Of a DNA stretch of 39,960 nt, positions 17,081 to 24,861 are shown in pieces. Below the pieces are notes generated by a model that had not been told where the DNA came from, made no database searches, and was given only the letters and a program-made list of their open reading frames with translations. Numbering within the stretch: position 1 is the stretch's first letter; the number at the start of each line of letters is the position of its first letter. Made by a program: the position numbers and the translations under genes. Location of the stretch: NCBI GenBank assembly GCA_021778115.1, contig JAJYCS010000016.1, positions 1 through 39,960 of the forward strand. Direction: 5' to 3'. This DNA is from Deltaproteobacteria bacterium. Lineage in GTDB: Bacteria; Desulfobacterota; Desulfuromonadia; Geobacterales; Pseudopelobacteraceae.

Positions 17081-17528
17081 ATGCATATGGCCGATGCCCT
17101 GATCTCTCCTGCAGTGGGCGCTGCCTTCTGGCTTGCCTAATAAGGACTGGCCGTTGCCCGTGCGGTGCGGAACCTGGGAGAGGGACTGACTGACCGCCGT
17201 ATTCCGCTCATGGGGGTGACTGGGACCTTTCTCTTTGCAGTCAGTTGATCAATTTTGCCATCCCCGGCACCGGTTCCAGCGGACATCTGGCGGGGGGTAC
17301 TCCTCGACGCTCTGGTCGGTCCCGATGCTGCCCGGCTCCAGACCCTCTCAGCGAGGTTTCCCGAGTACTGCCTGACCATGCCGGCGAATCTCCAGGGGCA
17401 TCCGGCGCGCTGCCGGTCTCTGAAGGACTGGCCGAGACATCTTTCACCGGCATGGTCGGGCTGATCGTCACCCTCCTCTGCGCCGCAGGGGGCGGCATAC
17501 TGGTTCGTCAATCCACAAATCGCCGTTG
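17081..17528 (+). pseudogene. cbiM: Degraded cbiM, cobalt/nickel ECF transporter substrate-binding permease
   Basis: The frame from ATG 17081 reads MHMADALISPAVGAAFWLA, the characteristic CbiM N-terminus, then hits two stops (TAA TAA, 17138-17143). It continues with readable family sequence (GLAVARAVRNLGEGLTDRR, then IPLMGVTGTFLFA) to a third stop at 17246. After a frameshift it continues as INFAIPGTGSSGHLAGG, and after another as GVLLDALVGPDAA, all typical CbiM. A later piece (SEGLAETSFTGMVGLIVTLL, about 17418-17477) looks like the end of a CbiM fused to a PDGLE-type domain. The middle of the gene is missing. No ribosome binding site is visible. Functional CbiM would import Co2+ or Ni2+ together with CbiN/Q/O. 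Confidence 0.88.
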
Positions 17529-17704
17529 ATGGCCTTCTATCCTGCTTCCTATGCATCAGTCGATGACCTTGCCCGCCTGAATACCCCGATGCACCGCCTT
17601 GCCCCCCCCGGGCAAAACTTGCCACTACCGTTGTCTTTCTGCTGCTCCTCTCCTCATTTACCGACAACACGCTGCTGCAGATGACGCCGTTGCCGCCCGG
17701 CTGA
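17529..17704 (+). pseudogene. cbiQ: Remnant of cbiQ, ECF transporter transmembrane component
   Basis: From ATG 17529 the frame gives YASVDDLARLNTPMHRLAP, matching the usual CbiQ start (an acidic segment, then LxxLxxxxHRLDPRAKL). At the C-run near 17605 the frame shifts, and the next frame continues RAKLATTVVFLLLLSSFTDN, again typical CbiQ, before stopping at 17702-17704. Only about 58 of the usual roughly 250 codons remain. No cbiO ATPase remnant is visible. The remnant follows the cbiM remnant in the normal gene order. Confidence 0.8.
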
Positions 17705-17729
17705 TAAGGTCCATTGTATCAAACCCTGG

Positions 17730-17758
17730 TTGACAGGTTTTGACAAGTATGCTTATAT
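17730..17758 (+). promoter_or_regulatory. Promoter for the octaheme cytochrome gene
   Basis: TTGACA (17730-17735) and TTATAT (17753-17758) are 17 bases apart. A second TTGACA sits at 17740-17745, making a direct repeat with a 10-base period (one helical turn) that could also be an activator site. The gene begins about 100 bases downstream. Confidence 0.5.
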
Positions 17759-17855
17759 GCATCCGCTTATGGCATTATAGCGAAATATCTATCTGCGAAA
17801 ATCATGCCTGGTGGGTGTCCACGGGCTGATCATACATGCACGAAAGGGGAAGCGT

Positions 17856-19412
17856 ATGAAGGGGATGAAAGCTGTGATGGCGGTACTGTCCGCCGCACTG
17901 CTCCTGGTGTCGGCTCAGGTCTTTGCTGCCGGTGTCGATCACTCGGAGTTTCTCAAGGGGCCGTTCAAAACCGGGCCAGATGTGACCAAGGCATGTCTTG
18001 AGTGTCACGAAAAGCAGGCGACGGACCTGATGAAGACCTCACACTGGACGTGGGAAGGCCCTAGCAAGGGACATGTGCGTGGTTACGAGCACAGTAAGGT
18101 TCAGTTCGGCAAGACCAATATGATCAACGGCTTCTGCGTCAACGTGGAAGGCGGGGTCAACCAGATGAACCGTGGTCACTGTGTCGAGTGCCACCCCAGT
18201 TATTTCTGGAACAACAACAAGTTTGACCTGAAGGACAAGACCAAGATTGACTGCCTCATCTGCCATGCCCAAAAGGGTATGTACAGCCGTGACAACGACG
18301 AGATCGACGATTTTGCGGACCTGACGGTGGCTGCCCAGAGTGTTGCCCGTCCTACCCTCCAGAACTGCGGCGCCTGTCACTACGCCGGTGGCGGTGATGA
18401 CGGCGTCAAGCACGGCAGCCTTGACTCGGCTATGAATACCGCCGACAAGGCGCTGGATGTTCATATGGCCAGCAAAGCCAAGGGTGGGCAGGGACTGGTC
18501 TGCCAGTCCTGCCACGTGACCAAGGACCACAGCATCTCGGGTGCCTCCACGCAGATGGCAACCTATGATGGTCGCGTCTACTGCGAAAACTGCCATAGCG
18601 GCAAGAACGCCCCGCACCAGAAGTCCCGTAACGCCAAGATCCTGAACGCCCACCTGAAAACGGTGGCCTGCCAGACCTGCCACATCCCGACCTACGGTCG
18701 TGGCAAGCCCACGCTGATGAAGTGGGACTACTCCACCCTGGGTAAAAATTTGACCCTGCCTCCTACCGCGGGCAAGGCCAGCTTCAATAATGGCCGCGGC
18801 AGCTTTACCTTTGCCCGTAATGTGGTCCCTGTCTACCGCTGGTATGACGGCACCATCAACCGCTACATGAAGGGCGACAAGATCAAGAATCTCAAAGAGA
18901 ACACTGTCCTTGAGACCCCCTACGGTTCCATTCATGAGAAAGGGGCCAAGATCTATCCCTTCAAGGAGTACACCGCTGTTCAGCCTGCAGATACCGAATT
19001 CAAATATCTGCTGACCTTCAGCAACTACAAGGGGGTCTGGGACCATCACAACTGGCCTAAGGCCCTGACTGACGGCGCTAAAGGTTCCGGTCTGCCGTTC
19101 AGCGGCAAGTATGAGTTCGTTACCACCAAGTCCTTCATCGTCCAGACGCATGAAGTGGCGCCGAAAGAAAACGCCCTCACCTGTGGCGACTGCCACATGG
19201 GCGGCACCAGGCTGGACTGGAAGGCCCTGGGCTACAAAGGCGACCCGATGCTGATGGGTGGCGGTCGCTTCAAGAAGGGTACCGTGCTCAAGAAGGTCAA
19301 GGGGCCGAACCTGAACTATGTCCAGACCAACTGGGTTGAGAAGTATCAGGGTTCGGTGGTCTCCTATGCCACGACCCCCCAGAAGGAGCAGAAGCCGGAG
19401 CCGAAGAAGTAA
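17856..19412 (+). CDS. Octaheme c-type cytochrome, tetrathionate reductase (Otr) family
   Basis: Exported 518 aa multiheme cytochrome. A Sec signal peptide covers residues 1-25 (MAVLSAALLLVSAQVFAAG). Eight CXXCH motifs are at about 47, 109, 133, 171, 216, 243, 272 and 443. The family landmarks TSHWTWEGP, CHYAGGGDDGVKHGSLD, CHIPTYGRGKPT and WDYS, and the long final domain before the last heme (CGDCHMGG), fit the tetrathionate reductase family octaheme cytochromes first described in Shewanella. That enzyme reduces tetrathionate, and also nitrite and hydroxylamine, in vitro; the physiological substrate here is not known. No membrane anchor is seen, so it is periplasmic. The upstream in-frame region to 17811 is not coding-like; AAAGGGGA precedes ATG 17856. 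It is transcribed alone and closed by a strong terminator. Confidence 0.93.
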   Translation: MKGMKAVMAVLSAALLLVSAQVFAAGVDHSEFLKGPFKTGPDVTKACLECHEKQATDLMKTSHWTWEGPSKGHVRGYEHSKVQFGKTNMINGFCVNVEGGVNQMNRGHCVECHPSYFWNNNKFDLKDKTKIDCLICHAQKGMYSRDNDEIDDFADLTVAAQSVARPTLQNCGACHYAGGGDDGVKHGSLDSAMNTADKALDVHMASKAKGGQGLVCQSCHVTKDHSISGASTQMATYDGRVYCENCHSGKNAPHQKSRNAKILNAHLKTVACQTCHIPTYGRGKPTLMKWDYSTLGKNLTLPPTAGKASFNNGRGSFTFARNVVPVYRWYDGTINRYMKGDKIKNLKENTVLETPYGSIHEKGAKIYPFKEYTAVQPADTEFKYLLTFSNYKGVWDHHNWPKALTDGAKGSGLPFSGKYEFVTTKSFIVQTHEVAPKENALTCGDCHMGGTRLDWKALGYKGDPMLMGGGRFKKGTVLKKVKGPNLNYVQTNWVEKYQGSVVSYATTPQKEQKPEPKK

Positions 19413-19430
19413 GATCGGCTGCGTGTAAGT

Positions 19431-19468
19431 AAAAAAAGAGGGGCAGCGTACTGCTGCCCCTCTTTTTT
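19431..19468 (+). terminator. Intrinsic terminator after the octaheme cytochrome
   Basis: A 10-bp stem (GAGGGGCAGC at 19438-19447, GCTGCCCCTC at 19453-19462) with a 5-base loop is followed by six T. The A-run before it also extends the stem. Confidence 0.92.
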
Positions 19469-19528
19469 GTTGAATGGCATCTATATATTGTAATATACAT
19501 ATAGATAAAATAAAAAAAGGAGGGCGCT

Positions 19529-19996
19529 ATGGGCCTCTTGCTGCTGGGATGTATCGTCGGCGCCGTTTTGGTGATGGCGTTTATCTACCTGGTCGTTCCC
19601 CGACTCATGTTTCAGGAGGTTCGCAGCCCCTTAGGCTTTGCGGAGACCGTGGAAAAGATACAACGTAACATCGCCTCGGCTGGCGCCTGGGGGGTTGTGG
19701 GGGTAACCGAGTTCAGCCAGAGCATAGAGAAACATGGCGCAGGGTCGATTGCGCCGATGACCCTTATCAAGTTCTGTCACCCCCACTATGCCTACAGTAT
19801 CCTCCGTCATGACGAGCACAAGCTGCTGAGCGCGCTGATGCCCTGCACCATCAGTGTCTATCAGAAGGGAGACGGCGTCACCTATATAAGCCGGATGAAC
19901 ATCGGACTGATGGGGAGGATGTTCCGTGGTATTGTGAAGGAGACCATGGTGGGGAAGGTGGCAAAGGATGATGTCAGGTTTTTAGATCTCGGGTAG
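19529..19996 (+). CDS. DUF302-like protein with N-terminal membrane anchor
   Basis: The 155 aa protein begins with a single hydrophobic helix (LLLGCIVGAVLVMAFIYLVV, residues 4-23) that probably anchors it in the membrane. The rest looks like a DUF302 domain: a first strand-helix unit (FQEVRSPLGFAETVEKIQRNIA), a central FCHPHYAYSILRHD, and a final LMPCTISVYQKGDGVTYISRMN. DUF302 proteins are widespread, often near thiol or heavy-metal genes; their biochemical role is unresolved. AAAGGAGG precedes the ATG. The AT-rich leader holds an inverted pair CTATAT/ATATAG at 19490-19506 overlapping likely -10 sequence, a possible operator. It follows the cytochrome terminator, so it has its own promoter. 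Confidence 0.75.
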   Translation: MGLLLLGCIVGAVLVMAFIYLVVPRLMFQEVRSPLGFAETVEKIQRNIASAGAWGVVGVTEFSQSIEKHGAGSIAPMTLIKFCHPHYAYSILRHDEHKLLSALMPCTISVYQKGDGVTYISRMNIGLMGRMFRGIVKETMVGKVAKDDVRFLDLG

Positions 19997-20009
19997 CTGT
20001 CAGCACGGA

Positions 20010-21164
20010 TTAATCCTCTGTTTGAGCAGGTGTCCCCTTGCCGATTTTTTTCAGATACTCCATGAACCCCTGGTCGAAGATACGTTCGATCTGGCTCTTG
20101 GGCCGATTTTGGACATAGTGGTTGAAATAGCCGCCGATCACTCCAAAGAGGAGCAGGAGAAGGATGGCCATCACGATGCGTATCGCCCGTGTGCGGAGGA
20201 GCTCGGCCGCTGAGGGTTCCCGCACCTCGCTGTTGATCCCCCTCCCCAGGTATTGCTCCCGTAGCTGGCGGATCCGTTTCAACTGCACATTGGAGATGTA
20301 GCTGACGATGGTGTCACGGTCCCGCTCATCGAGAAAGAGGAATTCAATACCGGTATTGAAGCTGTCATGCTGCAGCTGTTTGCTAGCAGCATGATTCTGG
20401 GCAACAAAGACCACCTTTCCCACCGCATCCAGGACTCGGGGCTGAGGTTCAGTGGGGACGAAGATCTCTAGGATCACGAGGTCGTCAAGCTTGAACTGAT
20501 GGTGCATTAAAAGCCTTATACCGCCTCCGCTGATGTTGGCCGCCAGGGGGATCACATCGTCCCAGCTGCGGTCTGTCTCCTCTGCAGGCTCTCCTGTCTC
20601 GTCGGCCGGTTCCTGATCCGGCTCATCGGTAATGGTTCCTCGTTCCTCCGGTTCCGGCTCTCCTTCGTCTGGGACCTCAGCAGTGGGAAGCATCAGACGC
20701 TGCCACGGTTTTGACACCTGCTCACGCCGTATGCGTTCGGCATCGGCCCGCGCCTCTCGTTTTGCCTGCCAATCCTTTTTGAGCGCATATTCACCGGTTG
20801 TAGCGGTGAGAAAGTATTTGATCGGCAGGAAGGCATCGATTCGGTAATACTCCCGCAGCTCGTCGGAGACAATCTCGCCGATCAAGCGTAACAGCACCAT
20901 CCGTTTTGCCCCCTCGGTGACGATGATACCGCGGCAGGAATAGGCGTTGTCCTCCCTCCCGCCCCGGATGTCGAGGATGGCGCCCACCAGGAGGCGGACC
21001 CCCTCCGGCAGGGAATCACGGGAGAGCTGCAGTTCTACCAGGTCTTCATCAATATCCTGGATAACCGCCCAGTCATGAAAGATTGAACCGCCAGGGATCG
21101 GTATCCCCACGTTAACCTTCATTCCGGCCGGGAAATGATCCCGGTATTGATCCAGATCAGCCAC
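20010..21164 (-). CDS. PilZ-domain protein with acidic insert and C-terminal membrane helix
   Basis: Probable c-di-GMP-binding protein of about 384 aa. An N-terminal YcgR-like domain (VNVGIPIPGGSIFHDWAVIQ to MVLLRLIGEIVSDE) is followed by the PilZ RxxxR motif in LREYYRIDAFLPI. The second PilZ motif, NISGGGIRLL, comes only about 110 residues later because of an insertion rich in Glu and Pro (PDEGEPEPEERG, EPADETGEPAEETD). A single transmembrane helix (AIRIVMAILLLLLFGVIGG) lies about 50 residues from the C-terminus. The start is uncertain: GTG 21164 is taken because it follows the DUF1858 gene by 11 bases; ATG 21122 is the alternative. The frame is open upstream to 21287 but overlaps the DUF1858 gene. 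A role in c-di-GMP control of motility or envelope is likely, but the partner is unknown. Confidence 0.8.
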   Translation of the reverse strand: MADLDQYRDHFPAGMKVNVGIPIPGGSIFHDWAVIQDIDEDLVELQLSRDSLPEGVRLLVGAILDIRGGREDNAYSCRGIIVTEGAKRMVLLRLIGEIVSDELREYYRIDAFLPIKYFLTATTGEYALKKDWQAKREARADAERIRREQVSKPWQRLMLPTAEVPDEGEPEPEERGTITDEPDQEPADETGEPAEETDRSWDDVIPLAANISGGGIRLLMHHQFKLDDLVILEIFVPTEPQPRVLDAVGKVVFVAQNHAASKQLQHDSFNTGIEFLFLDERDRDTIVSYISNVQLKRIRQLREQYLGRGINSEVREPSAAELLRTRAIRIVMAILLLLLFGVIGGYFNHYVQNRPKSQIERIFDQGFMEYLKKIGKGTPAQTED

Positions 21165-21175
21165 GGCGGAGGGTG

Positions 21176-21370
21176 TCAGTGCCGATCCGCTGCGTTCAAC
21201 TCCTGCAGCAGCTGATCTATGGCGATCCGGTGGAAACCGGCCCCGTGCTCTAGGGTCTCCAGATCGGCGATCTGGCACTCGCAGCATTCAAGGCCATAAC
21301 GGGTAAAAACGGGCACGGTGGCGGGATGTTGCCGTATGATGTCGCCGATAATCATCTCTCTGGTGATCAT
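21176..21370 (-). CDS. DUF1858-domain small redox-disulfide-like protein
   Basis: The 64 aa protein matches the DUF1858 fold, a small domain often attached to or found beside hybrid cluster proteins and thought to carry a redox-active Cys pair. MITREMIIGDIIRQHPATVP is the usual N-terminal helix region, and YGLECCECQIADLETLEHGA carries the conserved cysteines (CCxC here). AAGAAGG lies 9 bases before the ATG. The gene follows the aminotransferase terminator, so it has its own promoter and probably forms a pair with the PilZ gene. The link between a redox-type domain and PilZ signalling is not understood. Confidence 0.82.
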   Translation of the reverse strand: MITREMIIGDIIRQHPATVPVFTRYGLECCECQIADLETLEHGAGFHRIAIDQLLQELNAADRH

Positions 21371-21402
21371 GAGCAGACCTTCTTTCAGATAAGACGGGTT
21401 AC

Positions 21403-21428
21403 AAAAAAGGGGACGCCGGAGCGTCCCC
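21403..21428 (-). terminator. Intrinsic terminator after the aminotransferase gene
   Basis: Read on the minus strand, GGGGACGC, a TCCG loop and GCGTCCCC (21428-21409) are followed by six T (21408-21403). It is a textbook terminator closing the rsmD-coaD-aminotransferase transcript. Confidence 0.95.
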
Positions 21429-21441
21429 GAGGGGATGTTGC

Positions 21442-22641
21442 TTAGTTGAGGTTCTTAATCGCCTCCTCGATCCGGTCCATCCCTTTTTTGATGTTTTCCA
21501 TGCTGATGGCGTAGGAGAGGCGGGCGTACCGGTCGTCGCCGAAGGCCACGCCGGGGACCAAGGCAACCTTGGCATCTTCCAGCAGGTAGGCGGCAAAGTC
21601 GCTGGAGGTCGCAATCTTTTTGCCGCCTGGAGTGGTCTTGCCATAACAACCGGAGAAGTTGGGGAAGACGTAGAAGGCGCCGTTGGATTTGAAGCAGGAG
21701 ACCCCGGGCATGGCGTTCAGGCGGTCGACGATGTAGGTGCGGCGTTTTTCAAACTCGACACACATGGCGGCGACCGGCTCCTGAGGTCCGTTTAGGGCCT
21801 CTACCGACGCCTTCTGGGCGATTGAGGTGGCGTTGGAGGTTGATTGGGACTGCATCTTGGTCATGGCCGCCATCAGTTCTTTGGGGCCGCAGGCGTAGCC
21901 GATCCGCCAACCGGTCATGGCGTAGGTCTTGGAAACGCCGTTCACCACGATGGTACGATCCTTCAGTGCAGGGACCACCTGGGCGATGTTGTAGAACGTC
22001 AGACCGTCGTAGATCAAACGTTCGTAGATGTCATCGGCCACCACCAGCACCTGTTCATGCTTCAGGAGTACCTCTCCCAGAGCGGCCAGCTCTTCCTTGC
22101 TGTAGGTGGAGCCGGTGGGGTTGCAGGGTGAGTTGAGGATCAGGTATTTTGTTTTTGGGGTGATCGTCTTTTCCAGTTGCTCTGGGGTGATCTTGAAGCC
22201 GGTGGATTCATCAGCCATGATAAAGACCGGGGTGCCTCCGGCCAGCTTCACCTGATCGGGATAGGACACCCAGTAGGGGCCGGGTATGATGACCTCATCC
22301 CCCTCCTGGATGAGCGCCTGGGAGATGTTGTAGAGGGTGTGCTTGGCGCCGCAGGCCACGGAGATCTCGTCACGGCTGTACTCCAGGCCGTGGTCCCGCT
22401 TCATCTTGGCGATGATGGCATCTTTCAGGTCATCGGCGCCGCCCACCGGCATATACCGGGTAAAACCGGCATCAATGGCCTTTTTACCGGCCTCGCGAAT
22501 ATTCGCCGGGGTGTCGAAATCCGGCTCGCCTGCTCCGAAGCCGACCACATCCACCCCCTGGGCCTTGAGTGCCTTGGCCTTGGCGTCAATGGCCAGGGTA
22601 GGGGAGGGTTGGATCTTGTTGACGCGATCTGCGAGTTTCAT
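21442..22641 (-). CDS. Class I aspartate aminotransferase (PLP-dependent)
   Basis: The 399 aa protein is a subgroup I-beta type aminotransferase interconverting aspartate/2-oxoglutarate and oxaloacetate/glutamate. Visible features are FGAGEPDFDTPANI near residue 36, the conserved NSPCNPTGSTYSKEEL (cofactor-contacting Asn), ADDIYERLIYDG (Asp and Tyr contacting the PLP ring), and the PLP lysine in VNGVSKTYAMTGWRIGY near residue 237. The C-terminal segment RLSYAISMENIKKGMDRIEEA provides the substrate-binding Arg. Prephenate aminotransferase activity occurs in some close relatives and cannot be excluded. It follows coaD by 38 bases and ends at a strong terminator. The gene is intact and ordinary in composition. 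Confidence 0.93.
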   Translation of the reverse strand: MKLADRVNKIQPSPTLAIDAKAKALKAQGVDVVGFGAGEPDFDTPANIREAGKKAIDAGFTRYMPVGGADDLKDAIIAKMKRDHGLEYSRDEISVACGAKHTLYNISQALIQEGDEVIIPGPYWVSYPDQVKLAGGTPVFIMADESTGFKITPEQLEKTITPKTKYLILNSPCNPTGSTYSKEELAALGEVLLKHEQVLVVADDIYERLIYDGLTFYNIAQVVPALKDRTIVVNGVSKTYAMTGWRIGYACGPKELMAAMTKMQSQSTSNATSIAQKASVEALNGPQEPVAAMCVEFEKRRTYIVDRLNAMPGVSCFKSNGAFYVFPNFSGCYGKTTPGGKKIATSSDFAAYLLEDAKVALVPGVAFGDDRYARLSYAISMENIKKGMDRIEEAIKNLN

Positions 22642-22679
22642 GATTGTCTCCTTCTATACCAGTTGAATGACTGCACCGA

Positions 22680-23189
22680 TCAGGTGGTGGAACGCGGGCT
22701 CTGTATGCCGTATTTTGCCAGCATGGCGGTCTTCACCGCGGGAGGTACGAAGCTGTCGACATCGGCTCCAAGCGCGCATACTTCCCGCACAATGGAGGAG
22801 GAGAGATACCCGTACTGGACCGAGGTCATCATGAACAGAGTCTCGATGTTGTGACCGATAGAGCTGTTCATCTGGGCGATCTGGAATTCATACTCGAAGT
22901 CGGAGATGGCCCGTAGGCCGCGGATGACGACATGGGCCTTCCGGGCAGCGACATAATCTATCAGAAGCCCGGTAAAGGTGTCAACGGAGACCCTCGGTTC
23001 GTCCTGCAGCACAGATCGGATTAGGGCAACCCGCTCCTCTATGGTGAACAGCGAGTTTTTCTGGGAGTTGCGCGCCACCGCCACGATCACTTGATCGAAG
23101 ATCCGCAGGCTTCTCTGGATGATGTCAAGGTGGCCGTAGGTGACGGGATCGAAGGAACCTGGATAGACAGCAATGCGGTTAAGGGGCAT
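22680..23189 (-). CDS. coaD: Phosphopantetheine adenylyltransferase CoaD
   Basis: Fourth step of coenzyme A synthesis: 4'-phosphopantetheine plus ATP gives dephospho-CoA. The nucleotidyltransferase signature YPGSFDPVTYGHLDIIQRSL (residues 8-27) includes the TxGH motif, and the C-terminal YLSSSIVREV is the ISSTxxRE equivalent. The length of 169 aa is typical. The frame is open upstream, but GGAGG lies 6 bases before ATG 23189 (the adjacent ATG 23192 is too close). The start overlaps the end of rsmD by about 11 bases, so the two are translated together, a very common pairing in bacteria. Confidence 0.96.
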   Translation of the reverse strand: MPLNRIAVYPGSFDPVTYGHLDIIQRSLRIFDQVIVAVARNSQKNSLFTIEERVALIRSVLQDEPRVSVDTFTGLLIDYVAARKAHVVIRGLRAISDFEYEFQIAQMNSSIGHNIETLFMMTSVQYGYLSSSIVREVCALGADVDSFVPPAVKTAMLAKYGIQSPRSTT

Positions 23190-23745
23190 CATTCCCCTCC
23201 GGGATGTAGAAATCAAGGGCTGTATCGCCATAGACACGGCGGTCGGTCCGTCGGATCCCCCCGATACGTTCAGGCAGTGGCAGGCGTGCAGAGGCTTCGG
23301 CCACCACCAACCCGTCTATAGCTACGAGCGGGGCGATTCGCTCCAGAACCTGCACGTGCAGGCCTCGTGCATAGGGCGGGTCAAGCAGCACCAGATCGAA
23401 CCGCTTTTCCTGCCGCAGCAACAGCTCCAAGGCGGCAAAGACATCCATGGCCAGCACCGTGCTCTGTGGGGCCAGCCTGGTCTGCCGCAGATTGCCCTGC
23501 AGCGTTGCCAGCGCCGGACGTGCCTTCTCCACCAGGGTGGCATGGGAGGCGCCCCGGGAGAGGGCCTCGATCCCGAGGGCGCCGCTGCCGGCGAACAGGT
23601 CGAGTACCCGGGCTTCAGGCAGACTGCCGGCACTGTCGAGGATGCTGAAGAGCGCCTCCTTGACCCGGTCTGCGGTGGGGCGGGTGGCGTTTCCTGCGGG
23701 GGTCGTCAGTCGTTGTCCACCGGCGCTTCCCGATATGACCCGCAT
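23179..23745 (-). CDS. rsmD: 16S rRNA (guanine966-N2)-methyltransferase RsmD
   Basis: SAM-dependent methyltransferase of 188 aa modifying 16S rRNA on the 30S subunit. It has the typical N-terminus MRVISGSAGGQRL, the RPTADRVKEALFSIL segment, the SAM-binding VLDLFAGSGALGIEALSRGA near residue 48, and the catalytic LVLLDPPY motif near residue 120. The C-terminal strand VYGDTALDFYIPEG closes the fold. It is first in an rsmD-coaD-aminotransferase series. The gap upstream (23746-23940) is shared with the divergent HDOD gene. Confidence 0.95.
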   Translation of the reverse strand: MRVISGSAGGQRLTTPAGNATRPTADRVKEALFSILDSAGSLPEARVLDLFAGSGALGIEALSRGASHATLVEKARPALATLQGNLRQTRLAPQSTVLAMDVFAALELLLRQEKRFDLVLLDPPYARGLHVQVLERIAPLVAIDGLVVAEASARLPLPERIGGIRRTDRRVYGDTALDFYIPEGNDAP

Positions 23746-23887
23746 GGTCTGCCTCCTGTTACGGTCGATGGCAGGGCAACCCTACCGGAGGGGTGTCTGG
23801 CTGTCAAGTGCCAACAGAAGCGGCCTAGCATCGTTCCGGGGGATTAGGGAAAAGAGATGCCGAGTGGTTTTCATCTGCCCGCACCTG

Positions 23888-23896
23888 TGCTATAAG
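23888..23896 (+). promoter_or_regulatory. Extended -10 promoter upstream of the HDOD gene
   Basis: TGCTATAAG at 23888-23896 fits TGn plus a -10 hexamer (TATAAG). It lies about 45 bases before the HDOD gene start; no clear -35 is visible. Confidence 0.4.
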
Positions 23897-23940
23897 GTAA
23901 GAAAAGGGTGCCCCATTATCTATCGGCAGGAGCTTTCATC

Positions 23941-24828
23941 ATGCCCCAGACACCGCTCGCTGTTGCTGAAGCCATCATCAGCACCTTCCAGACCCTCCCA
24001 ACGATCCCGGTGGCTGCGGCCAGGGCTATTCAGATCCTGAACGAGCCGGAGCCCGATCTCTCGGAGGTTGCAGATATCATCCTGGCTGACCAGGTGATCG
24101 CGGCGCGGGTGATCCGTATCATCAACTCCCCCTTGTATCGGCTGCTCCATGAGATCGAATCGGTCAAACAGGCCCTGGTCTATCTGGGACCACAGAAGAT
24201 CTTCGAGATCATCCTTACCTCCTGTTTTCTCGAGTTGACCGATAATCGCCAGCAGGGCCTGCGGCTCCAGAGTTGTTGGGAACATTCCTTTGGCGTAGGA
24301 CTGGTGGCGCGGAGTCTGGCCGAGTTGAGCGGTGTGGCCCGTCCTGAGGTTGCCTATGTGGCCGGTATTCTGCATGATATTGGTGAGGTGATCCTGAGCC
24401 AGCAGCGTCCGGAGCAGTTCCGGCAGGCCTTGGTGTTGGCTGGTGAGCAGGAACTGGACCTCTTTGATGCGGAGACGCAGGTGTTCGGGACCAGCCATAG
24501 CGAGCTGGGCGCGCTCCTGGCCCAGCAGTGGCACTTCCCCGATCAACTGGTGCAGGTGATCCTGCATCATCACGATAAAGAGATCGAACAGCAGCCCTCT
24601 CTGATTCAGGTGGTCTACCTGGCAGACCATATCTGTGTCGATGTGCGCCTTAAATGTGATATGGACCAGTCGTTGCGTGAGGATGCCGCCGGCGTGTACG
24701 GGGCGAATCTGCACGAACTTGAACATCAGTTGCAGCGACTGGGGGTTAAAAATTTGGCTGCATTCAGGCAGGCGTTGTCACAGATGATTGAGAAGGTCAA
24801 GGAAACGGTTCAGTCGATATACGCCTGA
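23941..24828 (+). CDS. HDOD-domain signalling protein
   Basis: The 295 aa cytoplasmic protein is nearly all HDOD domain: FQTLPTIPVAAARAIQILNEPEP then VIAARVIRIINSPLYRL. A region with CWEHSFGVGLVARSLAELS, AGILHDIGEVILSQQRPEQF and FGTSHSELGALLAQQWHFP follows, with HHHDKE. HDOD is an HD-GYP/HD related fold that usually keeps only part of the metal site; here HD is present (LHDIG). Such proteins bind partner kinases or second messenger components. No catalytic GYP is seen. ATG 23941 follows AGGAGC. The gene converges with another HDOD protein 33 bases away, and the two may be ancient duplicates or pathway partners. Confidence 0.88.
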   Translation: MPQTPLAVAEAIISTFQTLPTIPVAAARAIQILNEPEPDLSEVADIILADQVIAARVIRIINSPLYRLLHEIESVKQALVYLGPQKIFEIILTSCFLELTDNRQQGLRLQSCWEHSFGVGLVARSLAELSGVARPEVAYVAGILHDIGEVILSQQRPEQFRQALVLAGEQELDLFDAETQVFGTSHSELGALLAQQWHFPDQLVQVILHHHDKEIEQQPSLIQVVYLADHICVDVRLKCDMDQSLREDAAGVYGANLHELEHQLQRLGVKNLAAFRQALSQMIEKVKETVQSIYA

Positions 24829-24861
24829 GAAGGTCGGCGTATCGGCGGGTTGGGAGATGCC

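Noticed and set aside
17245-17529. Intact 94-codon gene in the hisS-cytochrome gap
   Set aside because: Its first residues match the middle of CbiM and the rest is out of frame; it is part of the pseudogene.
18039-19196. Minus-strand open frame of 385 codons opposite the octaheme cytochrome
   Set aside because: The plus frame has eight heme motifs and a signal peptide; the opposite frame has no recognisable domain or ribosome site.
23920-24726. Minus-strand open frame of 268 codons opposite the HDOD gene
   Set aside because: Shadow of a clear HDOD domain; no motifs of its own.
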